Below the pieces are notes generated by a model. The model was not told the DNA's origin. It searched no databases and saw only the letters and a list, made by a program, of their open reading frames with translations. A DNA stretch of 5,529 bases from Flavobacteriales bacterium (GTDB lineage: Bacteria; Bacteroidota; Bacteroidia; Flavobacteriales_E; Vicingaceae): positions 8,074 to 13,602 of the forward strand of contig NVVI01000019.1 in NCBI GenBank assembly GCA_002402165.1. Reading direction: 5' to 3'. The position numbers and the translations under genes were made by a program. Each line of letters begins with the position of its first letter. Position 1 is the first letter of the stretch. Positions 4,652 through 5,529 of the stretch are shown here, one piece after another.

Positions 4652-5529
4652 TATTATTTCCTTTCCCAAGGTTTGGTTTTTTCCCTGCGTTAGAACATCC
4701 GCCTTTAGTATCTCCATGAGCTTTATGAGCCTTCCATGCTGAAGGACTAATTTGAATGGTTTGGGGATTATTATTATTTCCAGGAGGATAATGGCAAATG
4801 GTGATTTTATTATTACCTGAAGGGTTTTTAGGACAAACGCCTTTGGTATCTCCATGAGCTTGATGAACAGGCCAAGCGTTTTCTGAAATTTGGATGGTTT
4901 GAGGGTTAGAATTATTGCCTGGCGGGATGTGGCAAATCGTTATTTTTGTATTGACAATGGCACTATCAGTATTAGTATTTCCAGTTGGCTGAGCAGCACA
5001 CCTTCCTTTTTTGTCTCCATGAGATGCGTGGCTATTCCATTGTGATTCTTTAATGGTAATAGTAGTTCTTTTGTTAGTAGAAGGATCTTTATGGCAAATT
5101 TCGATGTCTTCATCAATCTTTACGCATTCGCCTAATTTATCGCCATGGGATTTGTGTAGTAACCATTTTGATTCTGGAATTAACATAGTTTGAGTTTTGT
5201 CAATTTTTCCAGGAACATTATGACAAATGGTTATCTGCTTTTCAGGAGGCTTGGGACATTTTCCTTTTTTATCTCCATGAGCAGCGTGGATATTCCATTC
5301 AGATTCATTAATGATAATTGTAGAAGTTGAATTTCCTTGTTTATGACAAATAGTTATCTTTTTTTCTGGCACGGAGCATGCCCCTTTAACATCCCCATGA
5401 GATTTATGAAGTAACCATTTTGATGCAGGAATAGAAATAGTTTGAGTTTTACCAACTTGTCCTGGAATGTTATGACAAATTGTTATTTGAGGCTCAACTA
5501 CAGGACAAGGTCCTCTAACATCACCATGA
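4647..5529 (-). CDS. Tandem Cys/His (ICH...HGD..G.C) repeat protein, 5' end outside window
   Basis: The frame is open from the right edge to a TAA at 4649-4647, giving 293 visible residues. The GTG at 5372 is not a start, because another full repeat is encoded upstream in the same frame. The product is an array of six complete repeats (visible residues 15-51, 58-91, 99-135, 142-177, 196-232, 242-278) plus the tail of a seventh at the edge. Each is 34-37 residues with invariant I-C-H near the start and W-x2-H-x2-H-G-D-x2-G-x-C at the end, giving two Cys, three His and one Asp per unit. The last two carry the PPGN variant. Similar CH.PPGN...AHGD..G.C units occur in many bacterial secreted proteins, but I know of no established function. 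A disulfide per unit with His/Asp metal binding is inference. The protein ends 15 residues after the last Cys in a Lys/Asn-rich tail, with no T9SS sorting domain; any signal peptide lies outside the window. Confidence 0.88.
   Translation of the reverse strand, partial: HGDVRGPCPVVEPQITICHNIPGQVGKTQTISIPASKWLLHKSHGDVKGACSVPEKKITICHKQGNSTSTIIINESEWNIHAAHGDKKGKCPKPPEKQITICHNVPGKIDKTQTMLIPESKWLLHKSHGDKLGECVKIDEDIEICHKDPSTNKRTTITIKESQWNSHASHGDKKGRCAAQPTGNTNTDSAIVNTKITICHIPPGNNSNPQTIQISENAWPVHQAHGDTKGVCPKNPSGNNKITICHYPPGNNNNPQTIQISPSAWKAHKAHGDTKGGCSNAGKKPNLGKGNNK
4695..5529 (-). repeat. Tandem protein repeat array with A-B-A-B-C-C order
   Basis: Units at the DNA level are 5486-5376 (A), 5357-5256 (B), 5234-5124 (A), 5105-4998 (B), 4943-4833 (C) and 4805-4695 (C), with a partial unit ending at 5505. 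A units share KTQT and SKWLLHKSHGD and are identical at 27 of 37 residues. B units are shorter, lack PPGN and share 13 of the last 17 residues. C units share 29 of 37. Linkers vary from 6 to 18 residues. The longest, between units 4 and 5, is Thr/Asn-rich and separates the AB pairs from the CC pair. Confidence 0.9.

Noticed and set aside
4643..4855. Minus-strand 70-codon frame inside the repeat-array gene
   Set aside because: It overlaps repeat units whose protein-level conservation and synonymous changes are in the other frame. Its own product lacks the repeat motif.
5370..5372. GTG at 5372 as the start of the repeat-array gene
   Set aside because: The same frame continues upstream through another complete repeat and part of a further one to the window edge, so this is an internal Val codon.
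4695..5529. CRISPR-like periodic DNA (recurring TCTCCATGA about every 110-165 bp)
   Set aside because: The period comes from codons for HGD in protein repeats. Spacing is irregular, the repeats diverge at synonymous sites, and there are no spacers or cas genes.
4695..5529. Multihaem cytochrome c reading of the C-H motifs
   Set aside because: Each unit has I-C-H with no second Cys three residues before it, so the CXXCH haem-attachment motif is absent.

Overview
The window is AT-rich DNA, and every supportable gene lies on the minus strand. Several traits point to the phylum Bacteroidota, probably a Flavobacteriia- or Chitinophagia-like lineage: two proteins end in type IX secretion system (T9SS) type A C-terminal sorting domains, signal peptides end in (A/T)-Q, Shine-Dalgarno sequences are absent, and the intergenic sequence is AT-rich. 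I cannot place it more precisely.

Layout in the direction of transcription, from high to low coordinates. (1) 5529-4647: the 3' part of a gene whose visible product is an array of about 37-residue Cys/His/Trp repeats (ICH ... WxxHxxHGDxxGxC). It enters from beyond the right edge. (2) A 172-bp gap with a promoter-like leader. (3) 4474-3023: a secreted beta-propeller-like protein with a T9SS sorting domain. (4) 3011-2553: a 152-residue secreted protein, 11 bp downstream, that looks like the amino-terminal stump of a larger cell-surface protein. (5) An 86-bp gap with a second, almost identical copy of the same leader. (6) 2466-1531: a second T9SS-sorted protein with a beta-sandwich-like adhesion or carbohydrate-binding type domain. 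(7) 1527-1: 3 bp further on, a long repetitive fibre-like secreted protein that runs off the left edge.

Genes 3-4 and 6-7 form two parallel two-gene modules. In each, a shared 77-bp promoter/leader/TTG-start cassette drives a T9SS-sorted protein, followed at once by a fibre-like surface protein. The first-position bodies are unrelated apart from the sorting domain, so the cassette appears to have moved or been copied separately from what it expresses. All visible products look extracytoplasmic, so the locus is best read as a surface or secretome accessory region. There is no enzyme, RNA gene, transposase or CRISPR array.

The points most worth checking are these. A perfect -1 slippery heptamer (T TTA AAA) sits where gene 7 appears to leave its expected reading frame. 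The Cys/His repeat array has an A-B-A-B-C-C higher-order order and invariant ligand-like residues. The 77-bp cassette is duplicated and has non-ATG starts. The 152-residue gene is apparently truncated next to one cassette copy. No gene-free stretch exceeds 300 bp, and I see no convincing gene on the plus strand.
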